Assembly: GCA_033851265.1 (NCBI GenBank)
Contig: JAWWOW010000004.1
Span: 124,001-188,000, forward strand
Source: JAWWOW01 sp033851265
GTDB lineage: Bacteria; Actinomycetota; Actinomycetes; JAWWOW01
Length of the DNA stretch: 64,000 nucleotides
Reading direction: 5' to 3'
In this document: positions 17,947 through 26,620 of the stretch, in pieces
Numbering within the stretch: the first letter of the stretch is position 1
How the letters are laid out: each line of letters begins with the position of its first letter
Program-made: the position numbers and the translations under genes
The notes under the pieces: model-generated
What the model was told of the DNA's origin: nothing
Databases searched by the model: none
What the model saw: the letters and a program-made list of their open reading frames with translations, nothing else

Positions 17947-18405
17947 TTAGCTAGGACACGTCCCTGGTGCGCCGGCATTGGCTAGCCCGCAGAAGCTGTC
18001 CCTGGACACCTTCCACTTGCCGTCTTGGTACACCGCTTGTCCCACGCCGCCGTCCACAACGTTGGTGCCGTTGAGAGCGATGTTGTAGGTGACTGTCGCG
18101 GTTGTGTGACCGGGATCGACGACAACGTTGGTCACCGTCGTCTTGGTCTTTGCAGCGAGGGGGTTCTTGGCTGCTGCCTTGACCGCAGCGCGGAGTGTTT
18201 CCCCGCCTTCGATCAGCGCGACGTGGTCGTCCTCGCTCTTCGCCGGGTCGAAGAACGCCTCCCAGTTGGCCTTGACCTGAGCCTTTGCGTCAGCCTCATT
18301 GAACGTCGGCTTCGATGAGCCCCCACCGCACCCGGCAACCAGCCCGAGCGCGAGCAGGGCGGCCGTCACGATGCCCAGGAAACGACTACTGCGATGTGTG
18401 CGCAT
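17947..18405 (-). CDS. Putative lipoprotein, possibly Mtb12-like
   Basis: Small lipoprotein of 152 residues: basic start MRTHRSSR, hydrophobic segment, lipobox VAGC with Cys26. The mature part (EADAKAQVKANWEAFFDP, then a beta-rich section with VTYNIALNG) resembles the NTF2-like fold of the mycobacterial low-molecular-weight antigen Mtb12; this is a visual impression. Function unknown, on the outer face of the membrane. It is convergent with the M23 peptidase gene, 17 bases apart. Confidence 0.7.
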   Translation of the reverse strand: MRTHRSSRFLGIVTAALLALGLVAGCGGGSSKPTFNEADAKAQVKANWEAFFDPAKSEDDHVALIEGGETLRAAVKAAAKNPLAAKTKTTVTNVVVDPGHTTATVTYNIALNGTNVVDGGVGQAVYQDGKWKVSRDSFCGLANAGAPGTCPS

Positions 18406-18465
18406 TCGCTGAGCATTGCACTCCGCGTCGCGGCATCCGAGGTAGTTCCCGAAAGATCCGTTTCG

Positions 18466-19563
18466 TCACAGTGCAAGCAAGTCCGCGAGTTTGTCGCGTT
18501 GCTCGTCTGCGCCGCCGAGGAGTGACTCCGCGGCGTACACCCGGCGGATGTAGAGATGCAGGTCGTGCTCGTACGTGTATCCGATCCCGCCGTGGATCTG
18601 GATGCCGTCCTTGGCGGTGTGACGGGCGGCGTCGCCGGTGCTGGCCTTCGCAATGGCCGTCGCACGTGCACTGGCCTCGTCGTCAGCGTCCAAGCACATC
18701 GCGGCCCAATAGACCGCAGCCCCGGCGCGTTCGAGGTCGAGCAGGTCGTCGGCGCACATGTGTTGCACCGCCTGGAACGATCCGATGGGTACGCCGAACT
18801 GCTCGCGCACCTTCGCGTACCCGACCGTCGTGTCGAGGATCCAGCGCGCGGCGCCGAGCAGCTCGGCAGCGAGGCTGACCGTCGCGATCTCGAGCGCCGT
18901 CTCAGCAGCGGCTGGGTCGACGTCGAGCCGGCGTGCGGGCGCATCCTGCAGCGTCACGTCGTACACCGCGCGGCTGCGGTCGACGGTCTCTATCCAGCGG
19001 GTGGTCACAGCGTCGCGGTCCACCGCGAAGACGTCGATGCCGTCCGGAGCTTGTGCACTCACGAGGAGAACTGCGGCGCTGTCCGCTTCGGGAACCAAGC
19101 GCTTCAGGCCGTTGAGGCGCCAGCCGTCGCCCTTCGCCGTGGCCATGGTCGAAGCGCTTGCCAATGACCACCGGCCGTCCTCCTCGGCGATGGCGGCGGT
19201 GCCACGCAATCCGTCCGCAGACACCCGAGTCAGGAGGTCGGCGCGAAGATCCCCAGCCGTCGCCGCACCGGCGAGTGGCACGAACAACCCTGCTGTCGAC
19301 CACAGCGGCGCGGGAACCAGTGCTCGGCCGGCCTCTTCGAGGACCAGGCAGAGCTCGACAATGCCGAGGCCCAGCCCACCGTGCTCCTCGGGCACGAGCA
19401 AACGCAGCCAGCCCTGGTCACCGAGCGCAGCGCTCAGTCGTTCGGGTACGGCGGTGACGTCGGCGTACCGCGCCCGAATGAGATCGATCGGGCACTCGGC
19501 AGTCAGCAGAGAGCGCGCAGATGTCCGGAGCGCGCTCTGCTCGTCGGTGAGCCGGAAGTCCAT
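18466..19563 (-). CDS. Acyl-CoA dehydrogenase, small-subunit type
   Basis: Acyl-CoA dehydrogenase of 365 residues: MDFRLTDEQSALR start, VREQFGVPIGSFQAVQH helix, IQIHGGIGYTYEHD near the end. Its ATG (19563) directly follows the TAG of the Ltp-type gene. It is the last gene of a tightly packed minus-strand operon (large-subunit ACAD, enoyl-CoA hydratase, Ltp-type protein, this gene). The likely partner is the large-subunit ACAD at 21530 in the same operon; heteromer formation is inference. Confidence 0.92.
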   Translation of the reverse strand: MDFRLTDEQSALRTSARSLLTAECPIDLIRARYADVTAVPERLSAALGDQGWLRLLVPEEHGGLGLGIVELCLVLEEAGRALVPAPLWSTAGLFVPLAGAATAGDLRADLLTRVSADGLRGTAAIAEEDGRWSLASASTMATAKGDGWRLNGLKRLVPEADSAAVLLVSAQAPDGIDVFAVDRDAVTTRWIETVDRSRAVYDVTLQDAPARRLDVDPAAAETALEIATVSLAAELLGAARWILDTTVGYAKVREQFGVPIGSFQAVQHMCADDLLDLERAGAAVYWAAMCLDADDEASARATAIAKASTGDAARHTAKDGIQIHGGIGYTYEHDLHLYIRRVYAAESLLGGADEQRDKLADLLAL

Positions 19564-20724
19564 CTATTCGGTGCCGAGCAGGATGGTCGATGCCGACGAG
19601 AACCAGCCGCCAGTGCCGTTGACGCAGGCGATCTTTGCGTTCTCGACCTGACGCGGACCGGCTTCGTTGCGAAGCTGTTTGACCGCTTCGACGAGAAGGA
19701 AGATCCCGCGCATGCCGGGGTGGCAGGACGACAACCCGCCGCCGTCGGTGTTGGTCGGCATCGCCCCACCGACGCGCATCGTGCCGCCCTCGAGGTAGGC
19801 GCCTGCCTCGCCCTTGCCGCAGAAACCGAGCGCTTCGTACGTCAACAGCACCATCGAGGTGAACGCGTCGTAGAACTGGCACACATCGACGTCAGCGGGG
19901 GTGAGGCCCGCCCGGTCGAACGCGAGGCGCCCACTCACCGCGGCGGGGGAGACGGTGAAGTCCTCCCATTCGCTCATCGTCGTGACGTTGCTGGCCTCGC
20001 CGGTGCCGAGCACGTAGACCGGAGCCTTCGGGAGGTCGCGGGCGCGCTCCTCGCTCGTCACCACGACCGCGCCACCACCGTCACTGCGGATGCAGCAGTG
20101 CAGTTTGGTGAACGGGTCCGCCACCATGCGCTCGTTCAGCACGTCTTCGACGGTGATGAGGTCCTGGTAGTAGGCATTTGGGTTGAGGCTCGCGTTGTAG
20201 CGCGTGTCGACGGCGATGTTGGCTAGCTGCTCGATGGTGGTGCCGTACTCGTACATGTGCCGGCGCGCGGTCATCGCGTACTTCGCAATCAGCGTGTGCC
20301 CCCACGGTGCTTCGAACTGCGATGGCCCACGTGCCGAGAAGGCGAGGTTCGCCGACCGCAGCCGCTTTTTCAGGTCGGCGCGCGCCGTCGACCCGTAGAC
20401 GATGACGATCGTTTTGGCGAGGCCGGCCTGGATGGCCGCCAGCGCGTGCTCGACCATGACCTCCCAAGTGCCGCCCCCGACACCGGTGGAGTCGATGTAC
20501 GTCGGCCGTAGCCCGAGGAACTCGGCAACCTCGACCGGCGCGAGGGTTCCCATCCCGGTCGAGAAGAAGCCGTCGACGTCGTCGCGGGTGAGGCCGGCAT
20601 CGTCAAGGGCACGGGTCGTTGCCTGGAAATGCAGATCGAACGCCGTCAACGTGTCGACGCGACCGCAGTCCGACAGTGCCGCCCCGGCGATGGCTACTCG
20701 GGGTGCAGTCCGGGCCGTGCTCAC
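19564..20724 (-). CDS. Thiolase-fold lipid-transfer protein (Ltp type), Cys-less, retro-aldolase-like
   Basis: SCP-x thiolase-family protein of 386 residues. The position of the thiolase nucleophile reads GVGGGTW with no Cys, so ordinary thiolysis is unlikely. Instead it has FYDAF and ALGFCGKGEAG, as in Ltp2, the aldolase that with a DUF35 partner removes a side chain from a 17-hydroxy steroid CoA ester. GTG 20724 overlaps the enoyl-CoA hydratase stop in a GTGA; a start 12 bases upstream is possible. The nearest DUF35 gene (23253) is across the divergent promoter with operator Op3. The aldolase activity is inferred. Confidence 0.85.
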   Translation of the reverse strand: MSTARTAPRVAIAGAALSDCGRVDTLTAFDLHFQATTRALDDAGLTRDDVDGFFSTGMGTLAPVEVAEFLGLRPTYIDSTGVGGGTWEVMVEHALAAIQAGLAKTIVIVYGSTARADLKKRLRSANLAFSARGPSQFEAPWGHTLIAKYAMTARRHMYEYGTTIEQLANIAVDTRYNASLNPNAYYQDLITVEDVLNERMVADPFTKLHCCIRSDGGGAVVVTSEERARDLPKAPVYVLGTGEASNVTTMSEWEDFTVSPAAVSGRLAFDRAGLTPADVDVCQFYDAFTSMVLLTYEALGFCGKGEAGAYLEGGTMRVGGAMPTNTDGGGLSSCHPGMRGIFLLVEAVKQLRNEAGPRQVENAKIACVNGTGGWFSSASTILLGTE

Positions 20725-21533
20725 CGCAACCTCCACTCCACACGTTGCCCGGAAGCGAACGCCTCCTGGCCTTGCGCGATCGATTCCTGACTGGTGCCGA
20801 GTCCGATGAAGGCGTAGCCCATTGCTAGCGCCTGGCTGCGCGACAGCTCGTGCGCCGCCCAGGTCGCCCGCAGTGTCGCCTGGATGGCGAGAGGAGGCCG
20901 GTCGGCGATGACCCGGGCGACCCAGTCCGCGCGATCATGCAGCTCGGGCAGCGGCGCGATCTCCGAGACGAGTCCGATCTCGTAAGCCCGTGCAGCGGAG
21001 AGCCGTTCGTGCGAGCCGAGTAGCTGCATCCGCAGGACTTCACCGAGCGGCATCTTCGAGAGCATGTGCATCGACTCGAACGACGCAGCCATGCCGTACG
21101 TCACATGTGGGTCGAAGAACGTCGCGTTTTCAGCGGCGATGATGATGTCGACTTCGCCGAGCATGTAGAACGCACCGCCACAGGCGATCCCATTGACCGC
21201 AGCGATGACCGGCTTCCACAAGTCATTGCTCTTCGGGCCGATGTTCTCGCCCGGGTCGTCGAAGTGAAACGGTGTTGACCGCGACCCGACGACCCGCTCC
21301 GCTACGGGCGCACCCATCGTCTCGGTCCGGTCGATGCCCGTGCAGAACGCCGTCTCGCCCGCGCCGGTCAGCACGATGCAGCGGATGTCGTCGTCGCCAC
21401 GCGCGCTGCGCCAGATGGTGCTCAGCTCTTGTTGCATCTTCGCGTTGAATGCGTTGAGGACGTCGGGCCGGTTCAGCGTCAACCAGCCGACACCGTCCTT
21501 CACCTCGAAGATGACGGTTTCGAACTCGCTCAT
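20721..21533 (-). CDS. Enoyl-CoA hydratase/isomerase (crotonase family)
   Basis: Crotonase-fold protein of 270 residues. It has VGWLTLNRPDVLNAF, the oxyanion-hole strands around FCTGID and AVNGIACGGAFYM, and an acidic HVTYGM region. The standard first catalytic Glu near GGG is not obvious, so hydratase versus isomerase cannot be decided. The gene is joined to its neighbours by 4-base overlaps on both sides (ATGA with the large-subunit ACAD, GTGA with the Ltp-type gene), i.e. strict operon organisation under operator Op3. Confidence 0.9.
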   Translation of the reverse strand: MSEFETVIFEVKDGVGWLTLNRPDVLNAFNAKMQQELSTIWRSARGDDDIRCIVLTGAGETAFCTGIDRTETMGAPVAERVVGSRSTPFHFDDPGENIGPKSNDLWKPVIAAVNGIACGGAFYMLGEVDIIIAAENATFFDPHVTYGMAASFESMHMLSKMPLGEVLRMQLLGSHERLSAARAYEIGLVSEIAPLPELHDRADWVARVIADRPPLAIQATLRATWAAHELSRSQALAMGYAFIGLGTSQESIAQGQEAFASGQRVEWRLR

Positions 21534-22726
21534 GACTTCTTCGCTCCTGCTCGCGGCATGCCCAAGATCCGTTCGGCGATGATGTTGCGCTGGATCTGGC
21601 TGGTCCCTCCGGCAATCGTGGAGGCGAAGGTAGTAAAGAACCAAGTCGGCCAGTGCCCGTCGGCTCCGGGTGCGCTCCCGTCGATCACCGCGCCGTACGG
21701 ACCCAGAAGCAGCACACCGACCTCACCCAGGGACTTCTGCAGCTCAGCCGATGCGAGTTTCAGCAGCGAATGCTCCGGCGCAGACTTGGCCGCGAAGTTG
21801 GCGAACCCCTTGTAGCCCAGTGCGCGAAGCGTGGCCACCTGCTCATGCGCATGCGCGAGCTGCCGGCGTACGACGGGATCGCTGATGCGGCCGGTCTTGC
21901 GGGCCAGGGCGGTGAGCCGGGAGACGAGCGACTCGAGGCTGGCAACGCTCTGGATCCAGAGGCCTCCACGCTCATGCGCGAGTGAGCCCATCGTCACTCG
22001 CCAGCCGTCGTTGAGCTCGCCAATCAGGTTCTCGCGCGGGACGTGCACGTCGGTGAAGAACACCTCGGCGAAGTCGACCCGGCCGGTCAAGTGTGGGAAC
22101 GGCCGGACGGTGATGCCGGGCGTTGTCATGTCGACGACGACGACGCTGATGCCGGCGTGCTTCGCCGCGGTCGGGTCGGTCCGGCAGTAGACGAAGCACC
22201 ACTGGGAGTGGTGGGCCGACGACGTCCACACCTTCTGGCCGTTGAGGACGAAGCCGTCCTCGGTGACCTGCGCCCGCGTCGTCAGGCTGCCGATGTCGCT
22301 GCCGGCGTTGGGCTCGCTCATGCCGATGCACCAGAGGATGTCCGCACGCAGCGTGGGGACCAGCCAGCGTTCCTTCTGTTCCGGCGTACCGAAGTCGCGA
22401 AGCGACGGGGCGACGATGTTCAGACCCTGGAAGTTCAGCGTGCGCGGTGCCCGCGCGAGGGCCATTTCCTCGTGGTAGATGAGTGTCTGCAGCGGTGTGG
22501 CGTCGCGCCCCCCCAGCTCGCTGGGCCACTGGGGGACAAGCCACCCGGCGTCGTGCAACGTGGCCTGCCACCGGCGGGCCCACTCCGGATAGCCGTCGTT
22601 GTCGCCTCCGTCCCCGAGCATGTCGCCCTCGGGATGGTTGCGAACTTCGTCCGGGATGTTGGCCTTGAGCCAGCCCTGCAACTCGCTGCGGAAGTCCGCG
22701 TCGGCCGACCCGAAGCCGAGCTCCAC
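21530..22726 (-). CDS. Acyl-CoA dehydrogenase, large-subunit type
   Basis: Acyl-CoA dehydrogenase of about 398 residues with MSEPNAGSDI and GQKVWTSSAH flavin-site segments and the C-terminus TIAGGTSQIQRNIIAER, again with Gly where EGT-type enzymes have Glu. First gene of a four-gene minus operon. GTG 22726 is chosen because AGGAGG (22736-22741 complement) is 9 bases upstream; GTG 22735 touches that site, but would fit a leaderless start 20 bases from Op3, as at three other operators. Predicted partner: the small subunit at 18466. Confidence 0.9.
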   Translation of the reverse strand: MELGFGSADADFRSELQGWLKANIPDEVRNHPEGDMLGDGGDNDGYPEWARRWQATLHDAGWLVPQWPSELGGRDATPLQTLIYHEEMALARAPRTLNFQGLNIVAPSLRDFGTPEQKERWLVPTLRADILWCIGMSEPNAGSDIGSLTTRAQVTEDGFVLNGQKVWTSSAHHSQWCFVYCRTDPTAAKHAGISVVVVDMTTPGITVRPFPHLTGRVDFAEVFFTDVHVPRENLIGELNDGWRVTMGSLAHERGGLWIQSVASLESLVSRLTALARKTGRISDPVVRRQLAHAHEQVATLRALGYKGFANFAAKSAPEHSLLKLASAELQKSLGEVGVLLLGPYGAVIDGSAPGADGHWPTWFFTTFASTIAGGTSQIQRNIIAERILGMPRAGAKKS

Positions 22727-22735
22727 CGCGACCAC

Positions 22736-22741
22736 CCTCCT
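22736..22741 (-). promoter_or_regulatory. Ribosome binding site of the large-subunit ACAD
   Basis: AGGAGG on the minus strand. Nine bases separate it from GTG 22726, and none from GTG 22735, so it favours the shorter protein. Confidence 0.5.
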
Positions 22742-22754
22742 CGACCGGACGACA

Positions 22755-22776
22755 ACCCTGACGATAATGTCAGGGA
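22755..22776. promoter_or_regulatory. Operator Op3 (TGAC-N6-GTCA palindrome)
   Basis: ACCC-TGAC-GATAAT-GTCA-GGGA, with an AT-rich centre. It lies between the minus four-gene ACAD operon and the plus MaoC-DUF35 operon and probably controls both. Confidence 0.75.
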
Positions 22777-22818
22777 ACGGTTTCCGGTTTTCACAGCACT
22801 CCGACTCGTGGGGGTTCC

Positions 22819-23256
22819 ATGCCAGGCGAGCAGAAGATCGTCTTCGAGGACGTCAAAGAGGGCGACGCCGCGCCCGTGCGCAGTCACACCCTGACGCGCA
22901 CCGACCTCGCGCAGTACGCCGGCGCTTCGGGCGACTACAACCCGATGCACCACGACGAGGTCAAGGCGAAGGCAGCCGGGCTTCCCAGTGTGTTCGGGCA
23001 CGGCATGTTCTCGATGGGGCTGCTCGCCGCTGCCATCCAGGACTACATCGGCGTCGGCAACCTGACGTCGTACACCGTGCGGTTCGCCAAGCAGACCTGG
23101 CCGGATGACGTGCTGACCACGGAGATTCTCGTCAAGGCCAAGCGCAACGAGGACGGCAAGAACCTCGTCGACCTCGACGTCAAGCTCAACAACCAGAACG
23201 GCGAAGCGGTCGTCACCGGAGAGGCAACCGCGGCGCTGCCGTCCCGCGTCTCGTGA
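22819..23256 (+). CDS. MaoC-type enoyl-CoA hydratase
   Basis: Hot-dog fold (R)-specific hydratase of 145 residues. The hydratase motif is clear: YAGASGDYNPMHHDEVKAKA with the catalytic Asp and His, then GHGMFSMG. Single-domain MaoC proteins of this kind (e.g. ChsH1) often pair with a degenerate partner; a candidate partner is the FAS1-like hydratase at 25688. The next gene, a DUF35 protein, starts in a 4-base GTGA overlap, the same companionship as in ChsH1-ChsH2/Ltp2 systems. Controlled by Op3. Confidence 0.9.
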   Translation: MPGEQKIVFEDVKEGDAAPVRSHTLTRTDLAQYAGASGDYNPMHHDEVKAKAAGLPSVFGHGMFSMGLLAAAIQDYIGVGNLTSYTVRFAKQTWPDDVLTTEILVKAKRNEDGKNLVDLDVKLNNQNGEAVVTGEATAALPSRVS

Positions 23257-23660
23257 CTGCTCCCCGCTTCGATCTGCCCACGATCGACGAGGGCACCGAG
23301 CCGTGGTGGACCGCCGCCCGTGAGGGCCGGCTGCTGATCAAGCGCTGTGCCGACTGCGGCAAGGCGCACTTCTACCCGCGCATCTTCTGCCCGTTCTGCT
23401 GGTCGGAGAACGTCGACTGGGAGCAGGCGAGCGGCCGCGCGACGCTCTACACCTGGTCGGTCGTCTACTCGAACGACCTGCCGCCATTCCCGGACAAGGT
23501 GCCGTACGCCGCTGCGATCGTGGACCTGGATGAAGGCCCGCGGATGATGACGCGGGTCGTTGGCGCGGAGTTCGACGATCTTCGCGTCGGGATGCCGCTG
23601 CAGGTGACATTCGAGCAGGAGACCGACGAGATCACGCTTCCTGTATTCACTCCCGCCTAG
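23253..23660 (+). CDS. DUF35 zinc-ribbon/OB-fold acyl-CoA-associated protein
   Basis: Protein of 135 residues with a zinc ribbon (CADC and CPFC) followed by an OB-fold of beta strands ending in VTFEQETDEI. DUF35 proteins bind to thiolase-fold lipid-transfer proteins or MaoC hydratases and help hold the acyl-CoA. GTG 23253 overlaps the MaoC stop (GTGA), giving translational coupling. The Cys-less Ltp-type protein encoded across Op3 (19564) is a candidate partner. Confidence 0.88.
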   Translation: MTAPRFDLPTIDEGTEPWWTAAREGRLLIKRCADCGKAHFYPRIFCPFCWSENVDWEQASGRATLYTWSVVYSNDLPPFPDKVPYAAAIVDLDEGPRMMTRVVGAEFDDLRVGMPLQVTFEQETDEITLPVFTPA

Positions 23661-23665
23661 CTCCC

Positions 23666-24088
23666 ATGTCCGAGGCAACTGTCCGCGAGCTCGAAGCCTT
23701 CTACGGCGGCTATCTCGACGCGTTCAATCGCGACGACGCCGACGCATTTGCCCGGGCGTTCAGCTATCCGAACGCCATGCTGACGGCGACGCACGGAATG
23801 CTGCTGCAGGCCAACGAGTCGGAGACGAAGGCCTTCCTGCAAGGTGCTATCGCCGCGCTCCATGCCAGGGGCTGGGAGCGCTCTGGCGTCGATCGCCTGC
23901 AGATCTGGCCGTTCTCCGACGAGATGGCAATGGTCATCGCCGACATCACTCGCTACGCGGGCGATGGGGCGGTCTTCGATCAGGGCCGAGCCTGCTACAT
24001 GGTTCGACGCGAGGGTGGCGACTGGAAGATCGTGACCTTCACCGAGATGAAGCCGCCCTTTTCCGAGGCGACAGTCCAAATCGGCTAG
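23666..24088 (+). CDS. NTF2-like (SnoaL-type) protein
   Basis: Protein of 140 residues with the alpha+beta cone-fold pattern of NTF2/SnoaL proteins: an N-terminal helix ELEAFYGGYLDAFNRDD, AFARAFSYPNAML, and a C-terminal sheet with DWKIVTFTEMKPPF. Such proteins act as small isomerases, hydratases or binding proteins, and the sequence does not show which. It begins 5 bases after the DUF35 gene, so it belongs to the Op3 plus-strand operon and may handle an intermediate of the pathway. Confidence 0.75.
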   Translation: MSEATVRELEAFYGGYLDAFNRDDADAFARAFSYPNAMLTATHGMLLQANESETKAFLQGAIAALHARGWERSGVDRLQIWPFSDEMAMVIADITRYAGDGAVFDQGRACYMVRREGGDWKIVTFTEMKPPFSEATVQIG

Positions 24089-24121
24089 AGAACTGACGGT
24101 GCCCGCTGGCACGATGCCGGG

Positions 24122-24628
24122 ATGGTCGATTACTCGAAAGCGCCGGCATACGAGTCGCCCGAGCGGGAGCAGCTCGAGGGCTGGCTGGCGTTCCACCGGG
24201 ACACGCTGAAGCGCAAGTGCGAAGGGCTCAGCGATGACCAGCTGCGCGAGCGCTCCGTCCCGCCGTCAGCGCTCTCGTTGCTCGGACTCGTGCGGCACAT
24301 GAGCGAGGTCGAGCGTTGGTGGTTCATCACCGTGCTGGAACGCGAACCGTTCGTCATGCGCTACTGCGATGAGGAGACCAACCGCGACGGCGACTTCGAC
24401 GACGTGGACGCGGCGAATGTCGCGGAGTGCTTCGCGAACTTCGACGAGGACTGTCAAAACTCGCGCAAAGCCGTCGCGACACACGCCTCTCTCGACGACC
24501 TCGGCGACCGGCGCGGCGTTCCCGTCTCACTGCGCTGGATCATGACGCACATGATCGAGGAGTACGCGCGGCACAACGGTCACGCCGACTTGCTCCGCGA
24601 GCGGATCGACGGCAAGACAGGCGACTGA
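24122..24628 (+). CDS. DinB/DUF664-family protein
   Basis: Four-helix-bundle protein of 168 residues of the DinB/DUF664 type common in actinobacteria. The His residues of LVRHMSEVE and of HMIEEYARHNGH are placed as the three metal ligands of the family. Members include mycothiol- or bacillithiol-dependent enzymes, but most are uncharacterised. It is last in the plus-strand run 22819-24628, 33 bases after the NTF2-like gene, and ends 21 bases from a convergent SDR. Confidence 0.85.
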   Translation: MVDYSKAPAYESPEREQLEGWLAFHRDTLKRKCEGLSDDQLRERSVPPSALSLLGLVRHMSEVERWWFITVLEREPFVMRYCDEETNRDGDFDDVDAANVAECFANFDEDCQNSRKAVATHASLDDLGDRRGVPVSLRWIMTHMIEEYARHNGHADLLRERIDGKTGD

Positions 24629-24649
24629 GTTGGCGGTGCTGAGCGGCGC

Positions 24650-25570
24650 CTAGCCGCCCATCTGCAAACCGGGGTGGCGGGAGCGGAACACCGACGCGTT
24701 GATGGCTGCGCCGATCTGGGTCGGGTCCCACTGCCCTTTGTCCTTGCTCGTGATCGAGTCGCCGAGCGCCCACGGCTGGTAGTGGTGGATCGTGTTGCCA
24801 ACCGCGCGGAACACCTGACCGGTCACATGCATCGCCTCGTCCGAGGCCAACCACACGACCATCGGCGCAGAGTTGCCCGGGTTCATCGGGTCGAACTCGT
24901 CGTACTCCTCGGGGTTCTTCGGCGGGGGAGCGTCCGGACGGATCGTGCCGACCATGCGCGTCATGCCGCCGGGAGCGATCGCATTGACGCGTACGCCGAG
25001 CCGGCCGAGCTCGAGCGAGTGGATGATCGTCATCGCGGCGATGCCGGCCTTGGCGGCGCCGTACGACGTCTGCCCGACGTTGCCCTGCAGTCCGGCAGAG
25101 GACACCGTGTTGACGATGGCGGCGCGTGGCTGGTTGCCGGCTTTCGACTGGTCGCGCCAGTAGTTGGCGGCATGGTGCGAGACGCAGTAGGTGCCTTTGA
25201 GGTGCACCTTGATGACCGAGTCGAAGTCGTCCTCGGACGTCTTGAACAGCATGCCGTCACGCAGGATGCCGGCGTTGTTGACGACGACATCGAGTTTGCC
25301 GAACGCCTCGACCGCTTGGTCGATGAGGTTCTTGGCGCCGTTGAAGTCGGAGACGTCGTCGTAGTTTGCGACGGCCTCTCCGCCGCGGTCCTTGATGACC
25401 CCGACGACCTCTTCCGCGGGGCTCTTGTCGGCACCGTCACCGGTGTGCGACCCGCCCAGGTCGTTGACGACGACCTTCGCCCCATGCTCCGCGAGCAGGA
25501 TCGCCTCGCCGCGTCCCACCCCTCGGCCACCGCCAGTAACGATCGCAACTTTGCCGTCGAGCAATGCCAT
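24650..25570 (-). CDS. SDR, MFE-2/17-beta-HSD4-like 3-hydroxyacyl-CoA dehydrogenase
   Basis: SDR of 306 residues, a homologue of the one at 10453: TGGGRGVGRG at the start, VVVNDLGGSHTGDGAD, NNAGILRDGMLF, and catalytic YGAAK. The DLGG and NNAGILRD signatures are typical for the (3R)-hydroxyacyl-CoA dehydrogenase half of peroxisomal MFE-2. ATG 25570 is 55 bases from operator Op4. A role in the oxidation step of beta-oxidation, acting on products of MaoC-type hydratases which give the (3R) isomer, fits the neighbourhood. Confidence 0.9.
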   Translation of the reverse strand: MALLDGKVAIVTGGGRGVGRGEAILLAEHGAKVVVNDLGGSHTGDGADKSPAEEVVGVIKDRGGEAVANYDDVSDFNGAKNLIDQAVEAFGKLDVVVNNAGILRDGMLFKTSEDDFDSVIKVHLKGTYCVSHHAANYWRDQSKAGNQPRAAIVNTVSSAGLQGNVGQTSYGAAKAGIAAMTIIHSLELGRLGVRVNAIAPGGMTRMVGTIRPDAPPPKNPEEYDEFDPMNPGNSAPMVVWLASDEAMHVTGQVFRAVGNTIHHYQPWALGDSITSKDKGQWDPTQIGAAINASVFRSRHPGLQMGG

Positions 25571-25624
25571 TCGTGCACCCCATTCAGCGTGATTGACGTC
25601 GTGCTAAGTTACGCATCCGCGCGT

Positions 25625-25646
25625 TCCCTGACAACCGTGTCAGGGA
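25625..25646. promoter_or_regulatory. Operator Op4 (TGAC-N6-GTCA palindrome)
   Basis: TCCC-TGAC-AACCGT-GTCA-GGGA; perfect 9-base arms at 25624-25632 and 25639-25647. It lies between the divergent SDR (start 25570) and the FAS1-like hydratase (start 25688). Confidence 0.75.
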
Positions 25647-25687
25647 ATGCCGGGGGTCTCCTCAGCAGCTGAGAAGGGATTGCCGTC

Positions 25688-26182
25688 ATGGTCGACACCA
25701 GCGTCATCGGTACGCCGCTCGCTCCCAACACCATCGTGCTCGAGCGCGGGCCGGCGTCGAACTTCGCAAAGGCCGTGAAGGACGACAGTCCGATCTATCA
25801 GGACCCGCGGGCGGCCAAAGAGGCAGGCTTCGACGCCATCCCGATCCCGCCGACGTACGGCTTCGCCTTCGCCAACTGGGGCCAGTTCCCAGAGCTGCAG
25901 GAGGCCGACACATCCCAAGGCGCGAACCCGGTGATGAAGATCATCGGTGGACTGATGAAGAACGGTGGGCTCGTGCTGCATGGCGAGCAGGGCTTCATCT
26001 ACCACGCACCCGTAGTGGCCGGTGACACGCTCACGTCGTCCGGCAAGGTCACCGAGGCGTATGAGAAGACGAGCAGCAACGGCAAGGTGATGACCTTCGT
26101 CACGTCGGAGAATGAGTACCGCAACCAGCGAGGCGAGCTGGTGCTCACGGCGCGGATGACTCTGCTCCACCGCGCCGCCTGA
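25688..26182 (+). CDS. FAS1-like/MaoC N-terminal dehydratase domain protein
   Basis: Hot-dog protein of 164 residues of the MaoC_dehydrat_N (FAS1-like) type, related to HadA/HadC and the N-terminal half of larger hydratases. It has the family segments FAKAVKDDSPIYQDP and IPPTYGFAF, and VLHGEQGFIYHAPVVAGDTL, but not the D-x4-H hydratase motif, so it is probably a structural or binding subunit. The catalytic partner could be the MaoC protein at 22819. First gene of the Op4 plus-strand operon (hydratase, CMD-like, DUF35, Ltp-type, SDR). Confidence 0.85.
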   Translation: MVDTSVIGTPLAPNTIVLERGPASNFAKAVKDDSPIYQDPRAAKEAGFDAIPIPPTYGFAFANWGQFPELQEADTSQGANPVMKIIGGLMKNGGLVLHGEQGFIYHAPVVAGDTLTSSGKVTEAYEKTSSNGKVMTFVTSENEYRNQRGELVLTARMTLLHRAA

Positions 26183-26224
26183 CGCGTTGCATCGGCGCCG
26201 GTGACCCGATGGCAGGATGGCCGC

Positions 26225-26605
26225 GTGACCGATCTACCAGGACCAAAGGGACTAACAGGGTGGTCCGAGTCCGAGGAGTTCGCGTTCTCCTACGAGGGGC
26301 CGATCCGCGAGGTCTTCCCCCAGTTGCACGAGGCGCAGAACCAATGGCTCTCGGCGATCGACTCGCTGTCGGCCCCGGACCGCAAGACCCACGAGCTGGT
26401 GCGTCTGGTCTGCTCGGTGATTCTGCGCAATCCATTGGGCATCGAACGGCATGCGCGTCTGGCCGCCGAAGTCGGAGCGACCTGGCCCGAGGTGCTGGGC
26501 ACGATCATGCTGACCACCGCGAACTTCGGCATCTTGCCCGCCGTGGAATCACTGCCGGTTGCGCGCGCGGGTTTCGACGCGGCGCAGGCACCCGAAACCG
26601 ACTGA
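26225..26605 (+). CDS. Carboxymuconolactone decarboxylase/AhpD-fold-like protein
   Basis: Helical protein of 126 residues resembling the CMD/AhpD fold: DRKTHELVRLVCSVILRN, IERHARLAAEVGATWPEVLGTIMLT. The usual CxxC or Cys-x3-His pair of AhpD is not present, only the His, so it is not an alkylhydroperoxidase. It might be a decarboxylase or binding protein. GTG 26225 is preferred, since AGGA is 8 bases before it; in-frame GTG 26201 would add 8 residues. It lies between the FAS1-like hydratase and the DUF35 gene. Confidence 0.65.
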   Translation: MTDLPGPKGLTGWSESEEFAFSYEGPIREVFPQLHEAQNQWLSAIDSLSAPDRKTHELVRLVCSVILRNPLGIERHARLAAEVGATWPEVLGTIMLTTANFGILPAVESLPVARAGFDAAQAPETD

Positions 26606-26620
26606 CCCATCGAGCACGCC

